NCBI RefSeq assembly: GCF_015291745.1
Contig: NZ_CP030059.1
Coordinates: 6,785,501 to 6,849,500 of the forward strand
Length of the DNA stretch: 64,000 nucleotides
Source: Bradyrhizobium sp. CCBAU 53351
Lineage (GTDB): Bacteria > Pseudomonadota > Alphaproteobacteria > Rhizobiales > Xanthobacteraceae
Reading direction: 5' to 3'
The notes beneath the pieces were generated by a model, which saw only the letters and a program-made list of their open reading frames with translations, searched no databases and was not told the origin of the DNA. The translations under genes were made by a program, and so were the position numbers. Shown piece by piece: positions 35,106 to 43,474 of this stretch (position 1 is the first letter of the stretch; every line of letters starts with the position of its first letter).

Positions 35106-36491
35106 TCAGCTCTCGATCGCATTCAGCTTCTGCAAGCGTTCCTGCATGACCTTCTTGAGGTCATAGCCCGGGCGGCCGAAGCTCGTGTTGCGCGTCGTCA
35201 GGAAATCGCGCTGGGTCTTGCGCAGGTCGTTCGCCGAGCGCTTGCTCGCCGTCTTCAGCAGGCGCGCGTAGGTCTCGGCGATCTGGCGGTCGAGCACGCC
35301 GAGGTCGGGATCGGCGCAGATCACCTTCTCGACCTCGCGCCTGGCGGTCGCGCATGCGAAGGACGGACCGTTACCGGACGCCGCATTCAGCGCCCGCGGC
35401 GGTTCGGTGCCGAATTTGGCGATCTCGGCGATCATGGTGCGGCGACCGCTCGCGGCATTGTCGTTGGCGGGATCGAGCCGCAGGGCCGCCTCGTAATCGG
35501 CCAGGGCCTTCGCGCGCTCCCCCATCTTCTTGTAGAGCACGGCGCGGTTGTTGTAGGTCTTCGCAAAGTTCGGATCGAGCTTGAGCGCGGCATCATAGTC
35601 GCTCAAGGCAGCGCCGAGCTCACCCTTGAACTGGTAGGAATCGCCTCGATTGGTCAGGAAGTTCGCGCGCTGCTCGCGCCGGATCGCCTGGTCGTAATCG
35701 GCGATGGCCTTGTCGTACTCGCCCATCGCGGCATAGGCGAGGCCGCGATTGTCGTAATATTCCGGCTGCTTCGGATCGAGCCTGATCGCCTCGCTATTGT
35801 CGGCAACCGACTTGTCGAACTGGCCGAGCTTCTTCCAGGCCGCGCCGCGGTTTGAATAGGTGCGGGCCCGGTTGGGATCGAGCCGCAAGGCCTCGTCGAA
35901 ATTCCTGATCGCCTTGTCGTTGTCGCCGCCGAGATAATAGGTCGCGCCGCGGTCGGACCAGGCCTGCGCGTCATCCGGCTTCAGCTTGATCGCCTGATCG
36001 TAATCGGCGAGCGCGCGGTCGAGCCGGCGCTGATTGGTGTAGACGACGCCGCGCAGCCCGTAAGCCTCCGCATCCGAAGGATCGAGCTCGATCGCCCTGC
36101 TGAGATCGGCCGCGGCGCGATTGAGATCGCCGCCGGCCTCGCGCAGCAAGTCGCCGCGCAGGCGCCATGCCTTTGCATTCTTGCCGTCGAGCGCAATGGC
36201 GCGGTCGATATCCCGCAAGGCCTGGGTGAGGCCGCCCGAAGTCCGGGCATGGGCATCGGCACGAACCAGCAAAGCCGCGGCACGGTCGGACGTGGGATTG
36301 GCCGCCTGGTCGATGATGACGGCGCAGGCCGGGATCAGCTCGGCCGGGGCGGCCTTGCTGCCCATCACACAATCGGTGCCGGCGGAGGCTGGGTTTGCAA
36401 GGGCAAGGCTCATGGCCGCGCCGGCGAGAAGGATGCACAGCGATGTCTTGGTAAACGAAGAGATTTGCGCGGAAAAATGCGTGCCGCACAT
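35106..36491 (-). CDS. Exported TPR protein with C-terminal LprI-like domain
   Basis: The 461-residue protein has a signal peptide (LCILLAGAAMSLALANPASA). About eight tetratricopeptide repeats follow, of the type ADYDQAIKLKPDDAQAWSDRGATYY (residues about 80-360). The C-terminal domain of about 85 residues (SFACATARREVEKVICADPDLGVLDRQIAETYARLL) matches LprI/DUF1311, a module linked to lysozyme inhibition. Two Cys frame that domain. A shorter paralogue lies directly upstream, suggesting tandem duplication. It probably acts in the periplasm as a protein-binding scaffold. Confidence 0.87.
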   Translation of the reverse strand: MCGTHFSAQISSFTKTSLCILLAGAAMSLALANPASAGTDCVMGSKAAPAELIPACAVIIDQAANPTSDRAAALLVRADAHARTSGGLTQALRDIDRAIALDGKNAKAWRLRGDLLREAGGDLNRAAADLSRAIELDPSDAEAYGLRGVVYTNQRRLDRALADYDQAIKLKPDDAQAWSDRGATYYLGGDNDKAIRNFDEALRLDPNRARTYSNRGAAWKKLGQFDKSVADNSEAIRLDPKQPEYYDNRGLAYAAMGEYDKAIADYDQAIRREQRANFLTNRGDSYQFKGELGAALSDYDAALKLDPNFAKTYNNRAVLYKKMGERAKALADYEAALRLDPANDNAASGRRTMIAEIAKFGTEPPRALNAASGNGPSFACATARREVEKVICADPDLGVLDRQIAETYARLLKTASKRSANDLRKTQRDFLTTRNTSFGRPGYDLKKVMQERLQKLNAIES

Positions 36492-36588
36492 GACAGAGGA
36501 CTCCGTGACGTCAGGTTTTCACCATTGTCGCGGCGGGAAAGGGATGGGTTCAATTCGGGCATGACGAACTCTCACAAGGCGACGACGC

Positions 36589-37359
36589 TCAATATCCGTC
36601 CACCCCGTTGATCTCTTGCACCCGCTCCTGCATCGCCTTCTTCAGATCGTACCCCGGCCGGCCATACGCCGCGTTGCGGCGGGCGATGAACGCGTCCTGC
36701 TCACGCTGGAGCTTCTTCGCCGCCGCCGGATTGGGCGCCTCCCGGATCGCACGCACATGCGATCCGTAGATCTCGCGGTCGAGATCGGCGAGCTCGCGAT
36801 TGCCGCAGATCGCTCTTTCCGCCGCGCGACGCGCTCGTGCGCAATTGAAGCTGGGCTTGCCGGCGACGGCCATCTGCGCGCCGATCCGCTCGATCTCGCG
36901 CGCCATCGCCTTGTGGTTGGCCTTGGCCTTCTCGTGGTTCGGATCGATCTTCAGGGCCGCGCCGAAATCCTGCACCGCTTTGGGCTTGTCGCCCTTCCTG
37001 AGCCAGAGCTCGCCGCGCGCATTGAAGATGTCGGCAAGCGTGGGGTCGAGCTGGAGCGCGCGGCTGTCGTCGGCGATGGCGCGGTCGACCTGATCGTGCC
37101 GCGCATGGAGCGCCCCGCGCGCGATCAACGCCTTGATCAGATCCCCCTTCGCGGTCTTCTCATTGTCGATCACGGCGGCACAGGCCGTGGCGGCCTTGTC
37201 CATGTCGTCGGCCGCGGTCGCCGCGAGGCACGATGCGACATCGACCTGGATCACCGCAGCCGGCTCGCCGCCGGTCGCAGCCTTCGCGCCGGCGAGCGGG
37301 AGCGCGCAAAGCAACAATGCACCTGACGATTGGATGAGTTTTCGAAAACGCATGCTCAT
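36589..37359 (-). CDS. Exported short TPR protein with LprI-like domain (paralogue)
   Basis: The 256-residue protein has a signal peptide (SSGALLLCALPLAGAKA), two to three TPR units (ADIFNARGELWLRKGDKPKAVQDFGAALKIDP) and the same C-terminal LprI/DUF1311-type module as its neighbour. Shared features are SFNCARARRAAERAICGNRELADLDREIYGS, RRNAAYGRPGYDLKKAMQERVQEIN and the two conserved Cys. It has lost, or never gained, most of the TPR array of the 461-residue paralogue. Its stop is 97 bp from the paralogue start. The ATG at 37353 is an alternative start. Confidence 0.85.
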   Translation of the reverse strand: MSMRFRKLIQSSGALLLCALPLAGAKAATGGEPAAVIQVDVASCLAATAADDMDKAATACAAVIDNEKTAKGDLIKALIARGALHARHDQVDRAIADDSRALQLDPTLADIFNARGELWLRKGDKPKAVQDFGAALKIDPNHEKAKANHKAMAREIERIGAQMAVAGKPSFNCARARRAAERAICGNRELADLDREIYGSHVRAIREAPNPAAAKKLQREQDAFIARRNAAYGRPGYDLKKAMQERVQEINGVDGY

Positions 37360-37370
37360 GGCGGTCAGAA

Positions 37371-37434
37371 GTCTTGCTTTCGGTCTTGCCTTACGGCTTG
37401 CCTTTTTGGACTTGCCATCAAGACTTGCCTCGGG
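37371..37434. repeat. Five tandem 12-13 bp direct repeats
   Basis: Five head-to-tail units share the core CTTGCC or CTTGCT: GTCTTGCTTTCG, GTCTTGCCTTACG, GCTTGCCTTTTTG, GACTTGCCATCAA and GACTTGCCTCGGG. They fill the short region between two divergent starts (37359 and 37507). They could be iterated regulator sites or simple slippage products. Confidence 0.55.
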
Positions 37435-37506
37435 GCTGTACTATCCATCATACGGCCCGATTGGTGCTGGCTTGTGGCACCGCTCACATCGAGTTCGAGG
37501 ATCATC

Positions 37507-39051
37507 GTGTCGACATTCGAATGGATCATCGTGCTGCTGCTCGGCGCCGTTGCCTTATCGGCGCTGGCGCGGCGGATCAAGGTCCCCTACCCGACCTTTC
37601 TCGCCATCGGCGGCGCGCTGATCGCCTTCGTGCCCTCCAGCCCGTCCTGGACGCTGGAGCCCGACCTGGCATTGGCCCTTTTTGTCGCACCGGTCCTGCT
37701 CGACGCCGCGTTCGACACCTCGCTGCGCGATCTGCGCAACAATTGGGTTCCCGTCTCGACCCTGGTCGTCGCGGCGGTCGGCCTGACCACGGCCGGCGTC
37801 GCCGTCGTGGCGCACCGGCTGATGCCCGAGATGCCCTGGGCCGCCGCGGTTGCGCTCGGCGCGATCGTGGCGCCACCCGATGCGGCTGCCGCGGTCGCGA
37901 TCCTGAGCCAGGTCAAGCTGCCCCACCGCATGGTGAAGGTGCTGGAGGGCGAAAGCCTGCTCAACGATGCCAGTGCGCTGCTGATCTATCGCATTGCGGT
38001 CGGGGCGGTCGCCACCGAGCATCTGACGTGGAGCCAGGTTGCACCGACCATGGCGCTGGCCCTGGTCGGCAGCGTCGTCGCCGGCCTGCTCGCAGGCCGC
38101 ATCATTCCGCTGTTCCTGGAGCGGGTGACGGAGGCGCCGAGCGCCATCATCGTGCAGTTCGCCACCACCTTCATGGTCTGGATCGCCGCCGAGCATCTCG
38201 GCCTCTCCGGCATCCTCACCATCGTGGTCTATGCCATGACGATGGCGCGCTCGGCGGGGATGCGCATGCCGGCGCGGCTGCGGGTGCCGTCTTACGCCGT
38301 CTGGGAGACCATGGTGTTCGTGCTCAACGTGCTCGCCTTCATGCTGATCGGCATGCAGATGCGGCCGATCTGGACACGGCTGGATGCGGACGTGCGCTGG
38401 GAATATTGCGTGGCTGCGGCCTGGATCCTGCTCACCGTGGTGCTGGTCCGGCTGCTCTGGGTGACGTTCTACCGCACCACCTTGCGCGTGCTGGTCGCAC
38501 AGGGGATCTATCATCCGAAGGACCCCAGGGCCGTCGCTTCGCCCAAGGGCGGCCTCATCATCTCCTGGTGCGGCATGCGCGGCCTCGTCACGCTCGCCAC
38601 TGCCTTCGCGCTGCCGGAGAATTTTCCCCAGCGCGACTTCATCGTCTTCATCGCCTTTGCGGTGGTGCTGGGATCGCTGGTGATCCAAGGCCTGACGCTG
38701 CGGCCGCTGATCCTGGCGTTCGGCCTCAGGGATGACGATCCCGTCGGCACCGAGGTCGCGCACGCACGCGCCGTCGCTTATCGCGCAGCGCTCGATGCGA
38801 TCGAGAGCGATCCGTCCGAGGAGGCGGAGATCCTGCGCCTCGAATATCGCGCCGTCCTGATGCAGGCCGAGAGCGATCCCAAGGGCGGCATCGCCAATGG
38901 CGAACTGCCCGCCGATCCCCTGCGCCGCCGCGCCATCGAAGCCGCTCGCAAATCGATCGTCGACCTCCGCGCTACCGAGGTGATCGGCGACGATGCCTTC
39001 CACCGGATCGAAGAAGAGCTCGATCGCGCAGAATTGAGCGCGGGGGGATGA
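37507..39051 (+). CDS. Na+/H+ antiporter, CPA1 family
   Basis: The 514-residue protein has about 12 hydrophobic segments in the Na_H_exchanger fold. Key features are LDAAFDTSLRDL, GAIVAPPDAAAAVAIL with the ion-binding Asp of helix 5, EGESLLNDASALLIY with the second acidic site in helix 6, and GMRGLVTLATAFALP near helix 10-11. A C-terminal cytoplasmic helix-rich tail of about 100 residues follows. It should exchange Na+ or K+ for H+ across the inner membrane. The GTG start at 37507 has GAGG 6 bp upstream. Confidence 0.9.
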   Translation: MSTFEWIIVLLLGAVALSALARRIKVPYPTFLAIGGALIAFVPSSPSWTLEPDLALALFVAPVLLDAAFDTSLRDLRNNWVPVSTLVVAAVGLTTAGVAVVAHRLMPEMPWAAAVALGAIVAPPDAAAAVAILSQVKLPHRMVKVLEGESLLNDASALLIYRIAVGAVATEHLTWSQVAPTMALALVGSVVAGLLAGRIIPLFLERVTEAPSAIIVQFATTFMVWIAAEHLGLSGILTIVVYAMTMARSAGMRMPARLRVPSYAVWETMVFVLNVLAFMLIGMQMRPIWTRLDADVRWEYCVAAAWILLTVVLVRLLWVTFYRTTLRVLVAQGIYHPKDPRAVASPKGGLIISWCGMRGLVTLATAFALPENFPQRDFIVFIAFAVVLGSLVIQGLTLRPLILAFGLRDDDPVGTEVAHARAVAYRAALDAIESDPSEEAEILRLEYRAVLMQAESDPKGGIANGELPADPLRRRAIEAARKSIVDLRATEVIGDDAFHRIEEELDRAELSAGG

Positions 39052-39117
39052 GGTAGCGACAGTGGAGGGGGAACAGCCGGCATTGAACCAAACCACTCCT
39101 TCCCAGACTCACTCCTG

Positions 39118-39888
39118 ATGACGACCCTGACCGACGACCGTCGTGTACGCGCGCGAGATGCGTCGCCTGCACGATATTTTTATCTGCACATGGCTCTGGC
39201 CTGCGCCGCCACCGCCTTTCTCGGTTTTGCGCCGACCTATTGGGTCCCGCTCGCCCACCGGACGCTCTCCGCAAGCCCGGTGATTCATTTTCACGGATTC
39301 TTGTTCTTCACCTGGTCGCTTTATTTCGTGTTGCAGACCTGGCTCGCGGCCTCCGGCCGCGTGGTCAATCACCGTTCGCTCGGCATTGCCGGTGTCTCGC
39401 TCGCGACTGCGATGACCATCTTCGGCTTCCTTGCCTCCGTGCACGTGATGCAGCATTCCGCCGCGCTCGGGCAGCGCGAAGCGGGCATCGGCTTCTCGAT
39501 CGTGCCGATGAGCGGCATCGCATTCTTCGCGGTGGTGTTCGTGCTGGCGATCATGAACACGCGCAAGCCCGAGGTTCACAAGCGCCTGATGCTGCTGGCC
39601 GCGGTCTCGATTCTCGACGCCGCGATCGCGCGCTGGTTCCTGACCTTCCTGGCGCCTCCGGGACCGCCCGGCCCGCCCCCGGTGCCGGTGACGATCGCGC
39701 CGGCCGTCGTCGCCTCGCTGTTGCTCGTCGTCGCGATGGTGCGCGACTGGCGCACCGAAGGCCGCGTGCATCCCGTCTACATCTACGGCACGCTCGCGCT
39801 ACTGGCGGTGAAGGTGCTGAACTGGCCGATCAGCGAGACCGCGGCCTGGCATTCGTTTGCCGGCGGCATTCTGGCGCTGGCGCAGTAA
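39118..39888 (+). CDS. Seven-helix membrane protein, function unknown
   Basis: The 256-residue protein has about seven hydrophobic segments. Conserved-looking features are PVIHFHGFLFFTWSLYFVLQTWLAASGRVVNHRSLG, with clustered His near helices 2-3, and KPEVHKRLMLLAAVSILDAAIARW in helix 5. The His pattern resembles heme- or metal-binding membrane proteins, but no family is named with confidence. It is followed by a bidirectional hairpin. The ATG at 39118 is 66 bp after the antiporter stop. Confidence 0.75.
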   Translation: MTTLTDDRRVRARDASPARYFYLHMALACAATAFLGFAPTYWVPLAHRTLSASPVIHFHGFLFFTWSLYFVLQTWLAASGRVVNHRSLGIAGVSLATAMTIFGFLASVHVMQHSAALGQREAGIGFSIVPMSGIAFFAVVFVLAIMNTRKPEVHKRLMLLAAVSILDAAIARWFLTFLAPPGPPGPPPVPVTIAPAVVASLLLVVAMVRDWRTEGRVHPVYIYGTLALLAVKVLNWPISETAAWHSFAGGILALAQ

Positions 39889-39896
39889 TCACCGCT

Positions 39897-39929
39897 GTCG
39901 TCCCGGACCGGCGCAGCCGCCGGGACGAC
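39897..39929. terminator. Hairpin between convergent genes
   Basis: GTCGTCCCGG and CCGGGACGAC are perfect 10-base inverted repeats with a 13-base loop. The hairpin stands 8 bp after the seven-helix protein gene and 17 bp from the end of the reverse-strand SDR gene, so it can serve both. Confidence 0.6.
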
Positions 39930-39945
39930 GGCAGAGTGTGGGCGC

Positions 39946-40752
39946 CTACGCCCCCGCCTTGCACGTGATGCCGCCGTCCACCACGAGCTCGATCCCGGTC
40001 ACATATTTCGACTCGTCAGACGCCAGGAACAGCGCGGCGTTGGCGACGTCGAAGGCATCGCCCATGTGGCCCATCGGCACTTGCGCATCGCGGGCGCGCC
40101 ACATCGCCTCGACATCGCCCTTGGCGTAGCTGGCGGCAAGGCCTGCCGAATGCTCGACCATCGGCGTCTTCATCAGGCCGGGCAGGATCGCGTTGACGCG
40201 CACATGATGGCGCGCGAACTCGATCGCCGTGGTGCGGGTCATCTGGTTCATCGCCGCCTTGGAGGTGCCGTAAGTGACGTAGGAAATGCCCATGTGGCGG
40301 ATCGAGGCGATCGAGGAGATGTTGATGATCGAGCCGCCGCCCTGCTTCACCATGACGGGAATGACGTGCTTCATGGCGAAATAGGCGCTCTTGAGGTTGA
40401 CGCTGAAGACGCGGTCCCAGCTCTCCTCGGTCACCTCGACCACGCTGCCCATCTCAGCGATGCCGACATTGTTGTCGAGCACGTCGATGCGGCCATAGGC
40501 CTTCAGGCACGCCGCCACCATCGCCTCGATCTCGCTCGCCCGCGACACATCGGCCGTGAAGGCCGTCGCCTTGCCGCCCTCGCCGGTGATGATCTTCGCC
40601 GTCTCCTCAGCAGCGGCGCCGTTGCGGTCGACGCAAAACACCTGCGCGCCCTCGCGCGCAAAGGTCACCGCGGTTGCCTTGCCATTGCCCCAGCCGGGCC
40701 CGATCGAGCCGGCCCCCACCACCATCGCAACCTTGCCCTTGAGCCGATCCAT
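39946..40752 (-). CDS. Short-chain dehydrogenase/reductase
   Basis: The 268-residue SDR has the catalytic Ser146/147, Tyr161 and Lys165 (YGTSK), the NNVG segment at residues 94-97 and the C-terminal VDGGITCKAGA. The nucleotide loop is unusual: GAGSIGPGWGNGKA contains an insertion compared with the usual TGxxxGxG. It should oxidise or reduce an alcohol/ketone with NAD(P). AAGGAGAC precedes the ATG. It follows the DUF1850-TRAP group on the same strand but is separated by a palindrome. Confidence 0.88.
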   Translation of the reverse strand: MDRLKGKVAMVVGAGSIGPGWGNGKATAVTFAREGAQVFCVDRNGAAAEETAKIITGEGGKATAFTADVSRASEIEAMVAACLKAYGRIDVLDNNVGIAEMGSVVEVTEESWDRVFSVNLKSAYFAMKHVIPVMVKQGGGSIINISSIASIRHMGISYVTYGTSKAAMNQMTRTTAIEFARHHVRVNAILPGLMKTPMVEHSAGLAASYAKGDVEAMWRARDAQVPMGHMGDAFDVANAALFLASDESKYVTGIELVVDGGITCKAGA

Positions 40753-40773
40753 TTGTGTCTCCTTGTTGTTCTT

Positions 40774-40808
40774 GTAGCCCGGATGAAGCGAGGCGTAATC
40801 CGGGCTAC
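40774..40808. repeat. Palindromic element spanning a stop codon
   Basis: GTAGCCCGGAT and ATCCGGGCTAC are perfect 11-base inverted repeats with a 13-base loop. The TAG stop of the DUF1850 gene lies inside the right arm. It may terminate the TRAP-DUF1850 transcript or reduce read-through into the SDR gene. Confidence 0.65.
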
Positions 40809-41182
40809 GGATCGTCGCACACCTTCATCGTCGTCACGTTAGCACCAATGGGATGTCCGACAATCTCCGACAACGTCCGGCACGGTCCGTCATGGCACAA
40901 CCGCCATTCGCCCGCCGCGCCGGAATTGCCGAGCACCACCTCTTGCATCGGTGCCCGCTTCGGCTGCCACTGAAACCAGCCGTCGACCAACCGTGCCTCC
41001 GGCGGCGGCTCCATGCCGGGGCCGGTGCCCTTGACGCGGGCCTGCACCAGTTCGAGACCGGCGGGCGTGACGCGCCAATCCTCCTGCCAGTCGATCTTGG
41101 CGATCGAATGCGTCCAGACCAGCGTGAAGGCGGACAGCGTCAGCGCCTTCACCCCGAATGCCGTGGCGAAGCAGAGGCTCAC
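40805..41182 (-). CDS. DUF1850 protein of a TRAP transporter operon
   Basis: The 125-residue protein starts at GTG 41182, overlapping the TRAP permease stop by 4 bp (GTGA). It has an N-terminal hydrophobic segment (FATAFGVKALTLSAFTLVW). The DUF1850 pattern follows: WTHSIAKIDWQEDWRV, PGMEPPPEARLVDGWFQW and WRLCHDGPCRTLSEIVG. DUF1850 genes are regularly coupled to fused TRAP permeases and TAXI binding proteins. The role is unknown, probably membrane or periplasmic. Confidence 0.85.
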   Translation of the reverse strand: MSLCFATAFGVKALTLSAFTLVWTHSIAKIDWQEDWRVTPAGLELVQARVKGTGPGMEPPPEARLVDGWFQWQPKRAPMQEVVLGNSGAAGEWRLCHDGPCRTLSEIVGHPIGANVTTMKVCDDP

Positions 41183-43290
41183 ACCGCCTCGACCGGCGCC
41201 TGCGGGCGCTGCCGCCATTGCCACAGCACGAGAGCCGCGGCGAGCACGAATCCGGCGGTGTCGCTGAACGCAAATTCGCCGAGCAGGCAGAACGCAGCAC
41301 CAAGCCCGACCAGGCGCTCGATCAGCGTCAACCGCGTGAACAAGAAGCCGATCGCGACCATGCCGAACAGGGCGATCGCCACCAAGGCCTTAAGGCTCGC
41401 CAGCGCGACCGCGCCGTAGAAGCCGAGCTTGGCAGCCATGGGATCGCCGGCCTGCAGCATCAAGGCGGGCGAATAGACGAAGATGAAGGGGATGACGTAG
41501 CCGGCGAGCGCGATGCGCATCGCCTCCCAGCCGATCTTGTCCGGATTCTCCTTGGCGATCGGCGCCGCCGCGAGCGCGGCCAGCGCCACCGGCGGCGAGA
41601 GGTCGGCCATGATACCGTAATAGAACGCGAACATGTGGCTCGCGATCAGGGGCACGCCGAGCTTGGCGAGCGCGGGCGCGGCCAGCGCGGCGGTGATGAT
41701 GTAGGTCGGGATGGTCGGAATGCCGGTGCCGAGCAGGATCGACAGCAGCATGGTCATGATCAGCGCCAGGAACAGGCTCTTCTCGCCGAGCCCGATCACC
41801 CAGCCGCCGAAGATGGTGCCGACGCCGGTCTGCGACATCATGCCGATGATGACGCCGACGATGGCGCAGGCCATGCCGACGGTGATGGCGGATTTCGCAC
41901 TCTCAGCGAGCGCGTCGCGGCACTCGCGCAACGCCTTGAACCCGCCGCGTACGAAGGCGGCGATCAGGATCAACCCGACGACGACGCCCGCGACCGGCAC
42001 GATCTTGAGACCGTCACGCGACAGCGCAGCGACGACGAGCGCAAGGCCGACCCAGAAGATGATGCGGATCGCATTGGAGGAGGCGCCCGTCGTGATGGCG
42101 GTGCCGAGGATCAGCGCCACCGTGAGCGCAAGGCCCATGCTGCCGGCATAAAGCGGCGTGAAGCCCTCGAACAGCATGTAGACCAGCGCGGCGAGCGGCA
42201 GCACGAGATACCAGCGCGTCACCAGCGCCTTCCACGCGCTCGGGATCTCCGAGCGCTTCATGCCGACGAGGCCGTGCTTGCCGGCCTCCAGATGCACCAT
42301 CCAGAAGGCCGAGGCGAAATAGAGGATCGCGGGGATCGCCGCCGCCTTGACGATCTCCGAATATTGCACGCCGAGCGTTTCGGCCATGATGAAGGCGACC
42401 GCGCCCATCACCGGCGGCATGATCTGCCCGCCCATCGAGGCGGTCGCCTCGACGCCCGCCGCAAAGGCGCGGCGATAGCCGAACCTGATCATCAAGGGAA
42501 TCGTGAACTGGCCGACGGTGACGACGTTGGCGACGCCGGAGCCCGAGATCGTGCCCATCATGCCCGAAGCGAACACCGCGACCTTGGCGGGGCCGCCGCG
42601 GGTCCTGCCAAACAGCCCGAGCGAAACATCGGTGAAGAGCTGGATCATGCCGGCGCGCTCCAGGAACGAGCCGAACAGGATGAACAGGAAGATGTAGGTC
42701 GCCGAGACGTAGATCGGCACGCCGTAGAAGCCTTCGGTACCGAACGACAGATGCGTGATGACCTGGTCGAAATCGTAGCCGCGATGGTTGAGCGGCGACG
42801 GCAGATATTGGCCGAAGAACCAGTAGACGAGGCACGCGCCGCACATCAGTGGCAGCGCCGCGCCCATCAGGCGCCGCGTGCCCTCGAAGATCAAAACCGC
42901 CAGCACCGTGCCGACCGCGAGATCGAGCCGGGTCGGATCGCCGTCGCGCGCGATCAGGTCGGCGTAGAAAATCCACTGGTAGAGCCCGCAGAGGAAGCCC
43001 GCGCCGCCGATCACCCAGCCGAGCGCGCGGCCGGCATTGCTCTTCGCGGTGAAATTGGCGATCAGGCCGAAAGTGAGGAGAACCAGGAAGCCGACATGGA
43101 CGCCGCGTACCACCTGGCTCGGCAGATAGTTGAAGGCGGCGACATAGAGCTGGAAGGTGGCGAAGGCGATGCCGATCCAATAAGCGAGCGCGCCCCACCA
43201 GCCCGGGCCGAACCCTTCGGGGAAACCGTGCTCGAAATTGTCGAACTCGACCTTGATGGGGGCCTGGGTGGCCTCTGCCTTTTCCAGCAT
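41179..43290 (-). CDS. TRAP transporter fused permease (DctQM type)
   Basis: The 703-residue protein joins the small four-helix and large twelve-helix TRAP permease subunits in one chain. The N-terminal segment (GVHVGFLVLLTFGLIANFT) corresponds to the DctQ part. The DctM part shows GMMGTISGSGVANVVTVGQFTIPLM, MGGQIMPPVMGAVAFIMAE and GTGIPTIPTYIITAALAAPAL. It should use an ion gradient to import a ligand delivered by the TAXI protein encoded just upstream. The gene order TAXI - fused TRAP - DUF1850 is standard. Confidence 0.93.
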   Translation of the reverse strand: MLEKAEATQAPIKVEFDNFEHGFPEGFGPGWWGALAYWIGIAFATFQLYVAAFNYLPSQVVRGVHVGFLVLLTFGLIANFTAKSNAGRALGWVIGGAGFLCGLYQWIFYADLIARDGDPTRLDLAVGTVLAVLIFEGTRRLMGAALPLMCGACLVYWFFGQYLPSPLNHRGYDFDQVITHLSFGTEGFYGVPIYVSATYIFLFILFGSFLERAGMIQLFTDVSLGLFGRTRGGPAKVAVFASGMMGTISGSGVANVVTVGQFTIPLMIRFGYRRAFAAGVEATASMGGQIMPPVMGAVAFIMAETLGVQYSEIVKAAAIPAILYFASAFWMVHLEAGKHGLVGMKRSEIPSAWKALVTRWYLVLPLAALVYMLFEGFTPLYAGSMGLALTVALILGTAITTGASSNAIRIIFWVGLALVVAALSRDGLKIVPVAGVVVGLILIAAFVRGGFKALRECRDALAESAKSAITVGMACAIVGVIIGMMSQTGVGTIFGGWVIGLGEKSLFLALIMTMLLSILLGTGIPTIPTYIITAALAAPALAKLGVPLIASHMFAFYYGIMADLSPPVALAALAAAPIAKENPDKIGWEAMRIALAGYVIPFIFVYSPALMLQAGDPMAAKLGFYGAVALASLKALVAIALFGMVAIGFLFTRLTLIERLVGLGAAFCLLGEFAFSDTAGFVLAAALVLWQWRQRPQAPVEAV

Positions 43291-43344
43291 CTAAATCGTC
43301 CTTAGCCCGTGAGGGCGATAATAGCACCGGCACTGCTGCCGCAT

Positions 43345-43458
43345 ACGTCATGGCCGGGCTTGTCCCGGCCATCCACGGCTTACGGTGCCTCTAAGAACGT
43401 GGATGCCCGGGACATCTGCGCGAAGACGCGCTTCGCGCTTTTGCCCCGGGCATGACGT
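43345..43458. repeat. Dispersed palindromic repeat, type E
   Basis: ACGTCATGGCCGGGCTTGTC at the left faces CCCCGGGCATGACGT at the right, with ATCCACGGCTTACGG and GAACGTGGAT pairing inside and a GCGCGAAGACGCGCTTCGCGC mini-hairpin within the right half. It occupies the intergenic space between the TAXI gene and the permease gene, so both must be read through it if they share a transcript. Confidence 0.75.
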
Positions 43459-43474
43459 CGGCGGATGAGGCTGA

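Noticed and set aside
34745..35122. N-terminal extension of PrpE by 126 residues
   Set aside because: It reads through a dispersed palindrome; the ATG at 34744 matches the normal PrpE start and has a GGGAGC site.
37371..37434. CRISPR-like array
   Set aside because: Units are only 12-13 bp, directly adjacent and imperfect, with no spacers and no cas genes.
41158..43305. 715-codon forward open frame
   Set aside because: It is opposite to the fused TRAP permease; composition is Arg/Asp/His-rich as expected for a shadow.
43345..43458. Riboswitch or structured leader before the TRAP permease
   Set aside because: The structure is explained by a dispersed palindromic repeat found in many intergenic sites of the genus.
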